From the IMG/VR virus record IMGVR_UViG_3300046517_000897, positions 1 through 22,168 of that record: a DNA stretch of 22,168 nucleotides. One strand, given 5' to 3'. Below are positions 13,375 through 20,297 of the stretch, one piece after another (the first letter of the stretch is position 1; every line of letters starts with the position of its first letter). The position numbers and the translations under genes were made by a program. Origin of the DNA: a virus. The notes under the pieces are model-generated. The model was not told the DNA's origin, did no database searches, and saw only the letters and a list, made by a program, of their open reading frames with translations.

Positions 13375-13556
13375 GCAGGCGCGTCTACGTCATCGAATGG
13401 CGCGACAAGAACGGCGTCGCCTATCGAACCGCTCCCGCTGCTGAGCCGACAGACGAGTGGATGAAGTCGGGAGCACGGAAAGCCTTCGAAGCGATGTGCA
13501 AGCCGATACTCCGCGAGCTGGAAGAAAACGACGACGGTTACCTGGTAGAGCCATGA
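13371..13556 (+). CDS. Small hypothetical protein (61 aa)
   Basis: Begins MSRRVYVIEWRDKNGVAYRT with two probable strands, followed by a helix (GARKAFEAMCKPILRELEE). It resembles the generic small alpha/beta phage proteins of early operons. Coupled at both ends by ATGA overlaps. No role assigned. Confidence 0.6.
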   Translation: MSRRVYVIEWRDKNGVAYRTAPAAEPTDEWMKSGARKAFEAMCKPILRELEENDDGYLVEP

Positions 13557-13732
13557 TCCGCACCTGCCTCTACAACGCCTGCAACACGCTGCTGCTGACC
13601 ACGGCGGGCGCTACCGTCACACGCCACTGCAGCGCGCACCGGGACAGCCGCAACGCCGAGGAGAGCGACGAGGAGCGCATGGAGCGCGTCTGCAGGGAGA
13701 TGGGCTGGCGGCGGACGAAGGAGCGGCGGTGA
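13553..13732 (+). CDS. Small Cys/His protein (59 aa)
   Basis: MIRTCLYNACNTLL, then TRHCSAHRDSR, has the C-x4-C and C-x2-H spacing of a compact zinc site, followed by an acidic-basic helix (DEERMERVCREMGWRRTK). Similar to the small zinc proteins earlier in this operon. ATGA overlap at the start and GTGA at the end. Confidence 0.6.
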   Translation: MIRTCLYNACNTLLLTTAGATVTRHCSAHRDSRNAEESDEERMERVCREMGWRRTKERR

Positions 13733-14070
13733 AGCGCATATTCGCTGTCGACCCGTGGCCAAAGGATCGCCCGCGCTGGGTCACATTCCCGGCCGACAAC
13801 GATTACCTGCGAAGCGTCGCTGTCCTGGCCAGGGACATCGCTGACCTCGCTGAAGAGATGTGTCGTCTTGTGGGGATGCCGAATGGCCCACACGTGCAAA
13901 CGCCAGCCTCAGACTCACGGGCGCCGGGAGCCACGCATCTCCCGGTAGCTGGCGGCCACCACCAGGTCAGGGGCGTCCCTGGAACTGGAGTCAGGCGCAT
14001 GCAGGTCCCGTCAGAGCCGCATGATGTGCATGCCTCGCCATCGGGCAAGGCCACCCGGACCGTGCGGTAG
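13729..14070 (+). CDS. Hypothetical protein with doubtful C-terminal half
   Basis: 113 residues from a GTG overlapping the previous stop. Residues 1-50 (KRIFAVDPWPKDRPRWVTF, then VAVLARDIADLAEEMCRLVG) look like an ordinary folded protein. From about 13885 onward the translation becomes Pro/Ser/Gly/His-rich with no periodic codon bias, so the natural gene may have been altered by a frameshift or insertion and read into non-coding sequence. No domain known. It is the last gene of the middle operon. Confidence 0.5.
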   Translation: MKRIFAVDPWPKDRPRWVTFPADNDYLRSVAVLARDIADLAEEMCRLVGMPNGPHVQTPASDSRAPGATHLPVAGGHHQVRGVPGTGVRRMQVPSEPHDVHASPSGKATRTVR

Positions 14071-14189
14071 CAGCTCGGACTACACACCCAGCCTCGGAGA
14101 GGACCAGTCAGATGCACGGGTCCGGTAGTTGCGGTGCACCTGAATACCCTACTAAACCGATAGACTAAGTAGATTGCTCGTGCTAGACC
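14071..14189. other. AT-richer gap before the late module
   Basis: This 119-bp gap separates the middle operon from the packaging genes. Its second half (about 14141-14177) is clearly AT-richer than its neighbours. It contains the palindrome GGTGCACC at 14133-14140, matched by CCGTGCACGG at 14194-14203 just beyond it. No convincing sigma-70 promoter is present (TTGCGG at 14129 has no good -10 at 17 bp). A late promoter needing a phage activator is plausible. Confidence 0.4.
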
Positions 14190-14693
14190 TTGACCGTGCA
14201 CGGGGAAGAAACGGCACACTGGGAACGGGTGCTTGAGGCTGACGGCCTGGGCGTCGCGAGCAAGCGCAATGCGCTGCCGAGCAAGTTCCGCGCGATGACC
14301 GCGGTGGAGCTCGAGGCCCACGTTGACGCCGTCGAGACGTGGCAGACCTGGGCGTACCGGGTGCTGCGCGACCATCGGTGGCGCGACGGGAGGCACCGGG
14401 AGATCTGGCGCCTCTACGCGCAGGGCATGTCTACCCGCAAGCTCTCGGCCGTGGTGGCGCGCATCGCGACCCGCCCGCAGCTCCACGACAGCGAGACGAA
14501 GCGCTTCAGCTCGGGAGGATGCCCAGGCTCGCGCTCGAAGATCATGGCGCTCATCGCCCGGGTCAGCGCCGAGCACCCCGGGCCGCCGAACCCGTGGACA
14601 GGACGCGCTGAATGTCGGCCAACCGAAGGCGAGCTGAGCGCCCGACCGTCCACCAACAAGCTACGCAGGCGTCGCGAGACAGACGCCGTCTGA
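14190..14693 (+). CDS. Putative helix-turn-helix protein at head-module start
   Basis: 167 residues. ETWQTWAYRVLRDHRW, then EIWRLYAQGMSTRKLSAVVA, is a likely helix-turn-helix, similar to sigma region-4-type or terminase-associated small proteins. The C-terminal part is basic and Pro/Arg-rich. Start is unsure: TTG at 14190, GTG at 14196 or GTG at 14229 all lie in frame and none has a clean Shine-Dalgarno. Its position before the packaging genes would suit a late-gene activator or a DNA-recognition subunit. Confidence 0.6.
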   Translation: MTVHGEETAHWERVLEADGLGVASKRNALPSKFRAMTAVELEAHVDAVETWQTWAYRVLRDHRWRDGRHREIWRLYAQGMSTRKLSAVVARIATRPQLHDSETKRFSSGGCPGSRSKIMALIARVSAEHPGPPNPWTGRAECRPTEGELSARPSTNKLRRRRETDAV

Positions 14694-14706
14694 AGAAAGG
14701 AACCCG

Positions 14707-14913
14707 ATGAAGTCCTTGCCGTACCACTACAAGCTGATCCAACTGCGCTCTGCCGAGCGCCCGCCCAACCGCGGCATGCCAACCGACCACCTGACCGACA
14801 TCGACGGCACGCCGCACACCGGCGGCATCGATGTGCGGTACGGCGACGTCATCAGGACCATCACATGGGGCAAGATCGCTTTCGCTGACCGCGTGCAGCC
14901 GCAGGAGGCGTGA
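14707..14913 (+). CDS. Small hypothetical protein
   Basis: 68 residues, no known motif. The ATG has AAAGGA about 8 nt upstream. Contains DGTPHTGGIDVRYGDVIRTI, a probable beta structure, and ends with its stop sharing one base with the next ATG (TGATG). Role unknown. Confidence 0.62.
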   Translation: MKSLPYHYKLIQLRSAERPPNRGMPTDHLTDIDGTPHTGGIDVRYGDVIRTITWGKIAFADRVQPQEA

Positions 14914-15050
14914 TGCCGCTCGTCAACCTGTCGTCGAATAAGGCGCGCGCGGAGAACACGCGGCGTGAGATCGCCGCCGGTCGCCCGGTGAAGCAGGCGG
15001 TGGCCATCGGCTACAGCAAGCAGCGCCAGGCGAAGAAGAAGGGCAAGTAA
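14913..15050 (+). CDS. Small conserved phage Lys/Arg-rich protein (45 aa)
   Basis: MPLVNLSSNKARAENTRREI, then GRPVKQAVAIGYSKQRQ and a KKKGK end. It matches the pattern of the tiny phage proteins with consensus N-x-x-x-E(I)-x-x-G-x-P-x-K-Q-A-V-A-I-x-x-S that are often found near structural or packaging genes. Function of that family is not established. GGAGG precedes the ATG inside the previous gene, and the stop overlaps the next ATG as TAATG. Confidence 0.75.
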   Translation: MPLVNLSSNKARAENTRREIAAGRPVKQAVAIGYSKQRQAKKKGK

Positions 15051-15259
15051 TGGACGCCGTCTACATTGGCCATGGTTATGACTGGCGGCCCGGCGCGGCC
15101 GGACCGAATCACCCGGTTGTGCTCTACGCGATTGACGGCGGATTCGTTGCCGAAATTGGAGCGCTCTTTGGCGGCGGCGTAGTCGGTCAGTGGGAAGAGA
15201 CGCAGCGCGCAGCTATCGACAGCGCAGCCGACTCATGGATCGTGCTCTATGCCGCTTGA
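15050..15259 (+). CDS. Small hypothetical protein
   Basis: 69 residues beginning MDAVYIGHGYDWRPGAAGPN. A predicted beta/alpha fold with hydrophobic strands (HPVVLYAIDGGFVAEI). Its ATG overlaps the previous stop as TAATG, and it overlaps the following gene by 11 bp. No family recognised. Confidence 0.58.
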   Translation: MDAVYIGHGYDWRPGAAGPNHPVVLYAIDGGFVAEIGALFGGGVVGQWEETQRAAIDSAADSWIVLYAA

Positions 15260-15587
15260 TCCTACCGGCCGACAATCGGAGCATCCCAACCTGCGCCCCA
15301 ACCCGGCTTGGGTAAAGGGCGGGCCATCGCCAAACCCAACCGGCGGCGAGAGCCCATACCACCGCAAGCTGCGGCTGGCCATCGAGAAGCAGGAACCGGT
15401 CGAGAATGTGTGCGCCGTGGTTGCAGCGATGCGGGAAGACGCCATGGCTCACGAGAAGCACAGCGCCGCGGCAGCCAAGGTCTACTTCGCGGCTGTCGGC
15501 CTGCCCATGAACCGCGAGCCGCCCAAGGTCGACCTGTCAAAGGCGCCTGACGACGTCGTGAACTGGCTCGCTGACAACGTGCAGTAA
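15249..15587 (+). CDS. Small terminase subunit candidate (DUF5681-like)
   Basis: 112 residues. The N-terminus (PNPAWVKGGPSPNPTGGES) is the Gly/Pro/Asn-rich entry seen in DUF5681-type phage proteins, followed by a helical bundle (HRKLRLAIEKQEPVENVC, then AMREDAMAHEKHSAAAAKVY). Such proteins bind DNA ends or pac sites and hand them to the large subunit. The gene directly precedes, and overlaps by TAATG, the large terminase gene. The assignment rests on position and this N-terminal pattern. Confidence 0.6.
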   Translation: MPLDPTGRQSEHPNLRPNPAWVKGGPSPNPTGGESPYHRKLRLAIEKQEPVENVCAVVAAMREDAMAHEKHSAAAAKVYFAAVGLPMNREPPKVDLSKAPDDVVNWLADNVQ

Positions 15588-17053
15588 TGGCCGAGAGCGC
15601 AGCGCAGTTGCAGGCGCGCGCCAAGGCTGAGCGAGAGCGCCGCAGGCCACCAGGCGCGCGCAGCATCGACCTGGACCGCGTCTGCCACCGCCGGCAGGCG
15701 TCGCTGGTGCGGACGCTCGTCCTGCGCAAGGTACGCAACGTCTGTGCGCTGGCGGGCCGGCAGAGCGGCAAGAGCCACGGCGGTGCGCTGGCCTGCGCTC
15801 TCATCGCCGCCGACACGCCCCAGGTGAACGTTGTCTACGTGACCAGTACCTACGCCAGCTGCAAGCGCATGGCGTTCCTGCCAGCGGTGGAGCACAACCG
15901 CGTTCACGCGCTCGGTGGCGACCCGAACTACGCCGAGATGACCATCGGCTTCCCGAACGGGAGCCGCGTCTACTTCATGGGCGCCGACACGGACCGGTTG
16001 ATCGACCGGCTGCGCGGCATCCCGAACCTGGTGCTGGTGCTCATCGACGAGGCGGGCATCTACGGCAGCGACAAGCTCAAGACCATGATCGAGGCGGTGC
16101 GTCCCGGCCTGCGCCCGATGTCGGGGACGCTGTGCGTGATGGGCACGCCTTCGCTGGCGGGCCGCGCGGGGACGTGGTTCGAGATCACCGAGAATGCCCA
16201 CTTCGAGCAGCACCGATTCGACTACCGCGACAACGACCGCGTGCCATCGTTCGCCGCGGTGGAGACGCTGATCGACGACGAGCTCGCGGCGATGGGGCTC
16301 ACGCGGGAGAGCGCGTACTTCAAGCGCGAGTACCTGGCCCTCTTCGAGGTAGACCTGAGCGAGAGCGCGTTCCGCTACGACCGCGCGCGCGCCGGCTATG
16401 AAGGCGACCCGCCCGAGGGCCTGAGCATGTTCGCGGTCGGCATCGACCCGGGCACACGCGACCGCACGGCAATCCAGGTATGGGGCTGGGGCGAGCAGGA
16501 ACACGCCGTCTACCACGTCTACGAGTGGGTCACCGAGCGCAACGCCGGCACGACCTGGGCGCAGATTGGCGCCGAGCTGGGGCGCATCCGAGAGCGCTGG
16601 GACCCGCATGCCTGGTACTACGATGCAGGCGGCTCGAAGATGACGCTGGACCTGTTCGCACGCGACTATGGCATCCCCGTCATCAAGGCGGCGGTGAAGG
16701 CGGACCTTCCTGGCCAGGTGTCTCGGTTCGCCGACCTGCTGGCCAAAGGGCAGGCTCGCATCCGCATCGGCTCGGCGCTCGAGCACGACCTGCAGCGCGC
16801 GCAGTGGGACCGAGACGCGCGCATTCAGGGCCGCTACAGCTGGTCGGCCATCTGCCACCCTGACGCCGCCGACGCCGCACGCTACGGGCTGCAGGCGTAC
16901 TTCGACTCGTTCCGCCCGCCGCTGACCGACCATGACCGGTACCTCGAAGGCATCCGCCGAGCTGAGCAACTCGCCCTTGAGAACCGCGCCGTGCAGCACG
17001 AGTACAGCGGCGACGACGAGTTTCAAAATGACGAGTACAGCGATGTCGCGTAG
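15587..17053 (+). CDS. terL: Terminase large subunit
   Basis: 488 residues. ATPase motor: Walker A GRQSGKS (57-63), Walker B LVLIDEAG (Asp154, Glu155), coupling motif MGTPS (185-189). RNase H-like nuclease: Asp287 in VGIDPGTRDRTAI, Asp346 in YYDAGGSKM, and late acidic residues in HPDAADAARYG. It packages DNA into the procapsid and cuts concatemers. The length is normal for the family. The tail is Asp/Glu-rich (SGDDEFQNDEYSDVA). It is preceded by the probable small subunit and followed by the portal gene. Confidence 0.94.
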   Translation: MAESAAQLQARAKAERERRRPPGARSIDLDRVCHRRQASLVRTLVLRKVRNVCALAGRQSGKSHGGALACALIAADTPQVNVVYVTSTYASCKRMAFLPAVEHNRVHALGGDPNYAEMTIGFPNGSRVYFMGADTDRLIDRLRGIPNLVLVLIDEAGIYGSDKLKTMIEAVRPGLRPMSGTLCVMGTPSLAGRAGTWFEITENAHFEQHRFDYRDNDRVPSFAAVETLIDDELAAMGLTRESAYFKREYLALFEVDLSESAFRYDRARAGYEGDPPEGLSMFAVGIDPGTRDRTAIQVWGWGEQEHAVYHVYEWVTERNAGTTWAQIGAELGRIRERWDPHAWYYDAGGSKMTLDLFARDYGIPVIKAAVKADLPGQVSRFADLLAKGQARIRIGSALEHDLQRAQWDRDARIQGRYSWSAICHPDAADAARYGLQAYFDSFRPPLTDHDRYLEGIRRAEQLALENRAVQHEYSGDDEFQNDEYSDVA

Positions 17054-17065
17054 TTAGCTCGAAGC

Positions 17066-17083
17066 AATGGCGGAAACGCCAAT
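17066..17083. repeat. Dispersed GNRA-hairpin repeat, copy 2
   Basis: AATGGCGGAAACGCCAAT, with stem TGGCG/CGCCA and loop GAAA, 12 nt after the terminase stop. It is identical to the 18 nt at 19171-19188 and differs from 9721-9738 at two positions. Here it is outside any annotated gene, although a short frame from 17067 reads MAETPMLVPWDRLG before a TAA at 17109. Confidence 0.7.
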
Positions 17084-17117
17084 GCTCGTCCCGTGGGACC
17101 GCCTGGGCTAAGGACGA

Positions 17118-17339
17118 ATGGATCCGTCCGAGGTCGCAGCGCTACTCGACGTCCTGCGGGACCGGGGCGCAACGTCGGCCGAGGTGCCCACCGCGCTGGG
17201 GCTGTTCAAGGTGACGCTCGGCCCTGCGCAAGCCGCCGCGCTGGTGGACGACGACACCGACAAGCCCGAGCCTGAGGAGCCGTTGCCACCGGGCGCCTTC
17301 GACCCGATAGCGCGCCGCAAGCAGGCCGCCAGTGGCTGA
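17118..17339 (+). CDS. Small acidic hypothetical protein
   Basis: 73 residues between terminase and portal. MDPSEVAALLDVLRDRGATS is helical, and the end (EPEEPLPPGAFDPIARRK) is Pro-rich. It lies at the place where small head proteins are often found. AGGA is very close to the ATG. Its stop region overlaps the portal GTG by 8 bp. The leader before this gene resembles that before the scaffold gene. Confidence 0.6.
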   Translation: MDPSEVAALLDVLRDRGATSAEVPTALGLFKVTLGPAQAAALVDDDTDKPEPEEPLPPGAFDPIARRKQAASG

Positions 17340-19230
17340 AGCTGGCGTGCAGTCCCTGGCGCTCTGGGAGGAAGACCTCGAGCCTGACGAGCGCGCGCGC
17401 CGCATGATCGCCACGAAGAAGCTGATCAGCCAGCTGTCCAGCGAGAAGGACCGTCGCGACTACGACCTGTTCAACCTGCGGCTCTACTCGAAGAACAACG
17501 ACCTGATGTTGTACGATTTGTTCAACGAGCAGTTCGTAGACAGCGGCCGGGGGGCGGTGGCACCGACGGAGAACAGCAAGAACAACCGGGCCAAGGCAGC
17601 GATCGACACGCTGGCGTCGCAGGTGGCCAGCACCGACACGCGGGCGCGCTTCGAGGTCATCAACGGCGACTACAAGACCCGCAGGCGGTCCCGCAAGATG
17701 CAGAACTTCAGCGATGGCCTCGCCGACGAGCTGCAGTTCTCGAGGCTCAAGCGACGCATGTTCATGGACAGCGCCGTCTTCGAGAGCGGCGTGGGCATCT
17801 GGCAGTTCTTCCGCCGCGGCAACAAGGTGGACGGCCAGCGCGTGCTGCCGACCGAGCTTGCGATCGACCCGTCAGACGGCTTCGTCGATGGCGTTCCGCG
17901 CACCATCTACCGCGAGCGGCCCATGCCGCTGGCGAACATCATCGCCGACTTCGGCGGGACACCCGAGCTGGACGCCAAGATCCGCGCCGCCAAGGAGGTG
18001 CGCACCAGCGGGACGCCCATCGACCAGCGGCTCGTGTTCGAGAGCTGGACGCTGCCCACGGGACCCGAGGCCGAGGATGGCTGGCACATCATCGCCATCG
18101 ACACCGAGGGTGGCGACCTGGTCGTCGAGCAGTACGAGAAGAACTTTCACGAGCTGGTGTTCTTCGCTGTCGAGGAGCGCTTCACCGGCGCGTGGGGCAA
18201 CAGCCTCATGACGCAGGCGCGCGACCTGCAGATCCGCATCAACGCGAACGACTACCGCATCGAGCGCAGCACGAAGCTCGGGCACGCGCCGCACCTGTAC
18301 GTCGACAAGAACGCCCAGATGAAAAAGGGGCAGTTCTCGAACGAGATGTGGACGGTATGGGAAGGCATGGGGCCGAACCCGCCGCAGCAGATCATGTTCC
18401 GCCTGGCCTCGCCCGAGCTCTACCAGCAGATCAAGGACGACGGCGAGCGCATCTTCGAGGACCTGGGCGTCAACCTGCAGTCGTCGCAGGGCGCGTCAGA
18501 GGCCGGCTTGGATGCGTCAGGCGCTGCACGACGCGAGGCCAAGAAGAGCGTCGATGGGCGCAACAGCCTGCGTCAGCAGCGCTACGAAGACCTCCACATC
18601 GACCTGATGAAGGTGGCGCTCTCCATCGCCAAGGACATCGCCGAGGAGCCCGACGACGAGGTTGCCAAGAAGCGCGGCGAGAAGGCCGAGAAGAAGCGCG
18701 GCTACCAGGTGGTGGCGCGCGTCGACCGATCGCTGAAGCGCCTCGACTGGGAAGACGTCGCCATCGATGAGGGCGACTACAAAATCAGCGTCAAGCCCGC
18801 GTCGCCGGTGCCGATGACGCCCGAGGGGCTCAAGGCCGAGGGGCAAGACATGGTCGACATGGGCGTGTGGACGCCCGACCAGCTCGCGGAGGCGTGGCAA
18901 GACCTCGACATCGACGGGCGCACGAACGCCACCGTCAGCGCGCGCCGCAACCTGGAACGCAAGATGGACGAGGCGCTGTACGAAGGCGCCGCGCTCACGC
19001 CCCCCGACGAGTTCACCAACTACAAGCTCGCCATGGAGATTGGCCTCGAGCTGCTCAACCAGGCTGAGGAAGACGGCGTGCCCGACAAGAACGTCGAGAA
19101 ACTGCGCCGCTACCTGCGTCAGGTGAACCGCGCCAACGCCGCGATTGCCTCGCCACCACCGGCGGCGACCAATGGCGGAAACGCCAATGGTCCACCGTCC
19201 GCCCCGGCGCCACAGGCCGCAGCAGCATAG
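17332..19230 (+). CDS. Portal protein
   Basis: 632 residues. Position between terminase and scaffold, and the sequence features support a phage portal: an N-terminal helical part (YDLFNLRLYSKNNDLMLYD), the conserved-looking NSKNNRAKAAIDTLASQVAS, the mixed middle with DSAVFESGVGIW and PTELAIDPSDGF, and a helical C-terminal part (KNVEKLRRYLRQVNRANA). Portals form the dodecameric ring at the capsid vertex through which DNA moves. It is longer than HK97-type portals and closer to P22-type or podovirus portals. GTG start. The end (GGNANGPPSAPAPQAAAA) is low complexity and encodes hairpin repeat copy 3. Confidence 0.85.
   Translation: MAEAGVQSLALWEEDLEPDERARRMIATKKLISQLSSEKDRRDYDLFNLRLYSKNNDLMLYDLFNEQFVDSGRGAVAPTENSKNNRAKAAIDTLASQVASTDTRARFEVINGDYKTRRRSRKMQNFSDGLADELQFSRLKRRMFMDSAVFESGVGIWQFFRRGNKVDGQRVLPTELAIDPSDGFVDGVPRTIYRERPMPLANIIADFGGTPELDAKIRAAKEVRTSGTPIDQRLVFESWTLPTGPEAEDGWHIIAIDTEGGDLVVEQYEKNFHELVFFAVEERFTGAWGNSLMTQARDLQIRINANDYRIERSTKLGHAPHLYVDKNAQMKKGQFSNEMWTVWEGMGPNPPQQIMFRLASPELYQQIKDDGERIFEDLGVNLQSSQGASEAGLDASGAARREAKKSVDGRNSLRQQRYEDLHIDLMKVALSIAKDIAEEPDDEVAKKRGEKAEKKRGYQVVARVDRSLKRLDWEDVAIDEGDYKISVKPASPVPMTPEGLKAEGQDMVDMGVWTPDQLAEAWQDLDIDGRTNATVSARRNLERKMDEALYEGAALTPPDEFTNYKLAMEIGLELLNQAEEDGVPDKNVEKLRRYLRQVNRANAAIASPPPAATNGGNANGPPSAPAPQAAAA
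19171..19188. repeat. Dispersed GNRA-hairpin repeat, copy 3
   Basis: Identical over 18 nt to copy 2 at 17066-17083. It lies inside the last codons of the portal gene, reading NGGNAN, 42 nt before its stop and 70 nt before the scaffold ATG. Like copy 2, it precedes a gene start with a similar GGGACC...GGGC leader. Confidence 0.7.
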
Positions 19231-19257
19231 CCGCGGGACCACTTGGGCCTTGGGTGA

Positions 19258-20268
19258 ATGGCCACCCAAGCCGCGAATGCAGCGCCGCCGGCCGGCGAAG
19301 AAGAAGAGGCGCCCGAGGTTGACGAGCCCGAGCCCGCCGAGGACGAAGTCGTCGTCGATGACGAGGCCGAGGCCGTCGCAGCCGCCAAGGCCGCGAACGA
19401 GGCCGAGGGCGCCGTCGAGGAGAAGCCCGAGGACGAGGAGGCCGAGGAAGGCGAGAAGCCGCCGGCCGACGAGCCGCCCAAGGCGCTGAAGGACCAGACG
19501 GTCGACGAGCTGGCCAAGCAGCTCTCGGACGACCAGCTGCGCCGCCTCGGCCAGAAGTTCGCCAACAAGACCATGGCCGCCGCGCGGCGCAGCGAGCGCG
19601 AGGTGGGCGACGTTCGCGCGCAGAGCCAGCGCATCACCGCCGAGCTGACGACCTACAAGGAGTTCGCGGCGCAGTTCAAGACCGAGCCGATGACCGCGCT
19701 TCGCCGCGTGCTGGGCGCCGACCTGACGTTCAAGCAGTTCGCCGAGATGGTTGCCAAGGACCCCGGCACCGCCGAACCGCCCCGCGTCGACCCGCAGGTC
19801 GCCGAGCTTCGGCGCCGCCTCGACGAGAAGGAGCAGCGCGAGCGCGAGCAGACGGTCGCCGAGAACACGCGCCGCTCTCAGGCCGCCGTGCAGGACGCGC
19901 TGGCCAAGGACCCCGAGCGCTTCGACCTGGTGCTCACCGACATCGGCCGCACGCAGCTGTGGGACGCGATCGTCGCCTACCACGGCAAGTACGGATCATG
20001 TCCCGACGACAAGGTGTTCGCGATGGCGGACCTGATCGAGGGACGGCTGACCGAGCAGGTCGCGAAGTCGAAAAAGTTCACCGCTCGCCCGAGCGTAAAA
20101 ACGGGCACTCCTCCGGCGGCGAAGCCCAACGCCGGAGTGAAGGGCAAAACCATCACGAACCGATCGAGCTCGGCGGCCCCGTCGAAACGGGAGAACGCGA
20201 CCGAGACCGAAGAGGAACGTGACCGCCGGATCAACGCAGAGATGCGACAGGCCGGCGAGCTGAGCTGA
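19258..20268 (+). CDS. Capsid scaffolding protein
   Basis: 336 residues between portal and capsid genes. The N-terminal 80 residues are extremely acidic (for example GEEEEAPEVDEPEPAEDEVV), the centre is helical and coiled-coil (VAELRRRLDEKEQREREQTV), and the C-terminus is basic (GVKGKTITNRSSSAAPSKRE). This composition and position are typical of phage scaffolds, which shape procapsid assembly and are then released or degraded. The ATG directly follows a TGA (19255-19257) and no strong Shine-Dalgarno is present. No protease motif is seen in it. Confidence 0.8.
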   Translation: MATQAANAAPPAGEEEEAPEVDEPEPAEDEVVVDDEAEAVAAAKAANEAEGAVEEKPEDEEAEEGEKPPADEPPKALKDQTVDELAKQLSDDQLRRLGQKFANKTMAAARRSEREVGDVRAQSQRITAELTTYKEFAAQFKTEPMTALRRVLGADLTFKQFAEMVAKDPGTAEPPRVDPQVAELRRRLDEKEQREREQTVAENTRRSQAAVQDALAKDPERFDLVLTDIGRTQLWDAIVAYHGKYGSCPDDKVFAMADLIEGRLTEQVAKSKKFTARPSVKTGTPPAAKPNAGVKGKTITNRSSSAAPSKRENATETEEERDRRINAEMRQAGELS

Positions 20269-20297
20269 GCGCGTAGCGCCGGCCAGGAGGCTCGCAG

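Noticed and set aside
13803-14576. 257-codon Cys-containing minus-strand frame across the gap at 14071-14189
   Set aside because: It spans two plus-strand genes, lacks codon bias, and its cysteines show no regular zinc spacing. Kept only as a reminder that this region is poorly explained.
15482-17026. 514-codon open frame on the minus strand
   Set aside because: It lies fully opposite the terminase large subunit, whose motifs are clear. Long antisense frames are common in GC-rich genes, and its translation is Arg/Val/Ala-rich with no motif.
19255-19260. Possible readthrough from portal into scaffold
   Set aside because: The portal TAG is followed in frame by eight codons and a TGA directly before the scaffold ATG, but the scaffold is in the same frame only beyond two stops. 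No slippery sequence is visible.
18517-19983. 488-codon open frame on the minus strand
   Set aside because: It is antisense to the portal and scaffold genes. The Leu/Val/Gly-rich runs mirror the acidic scaffold codons rather than a membrane protein.
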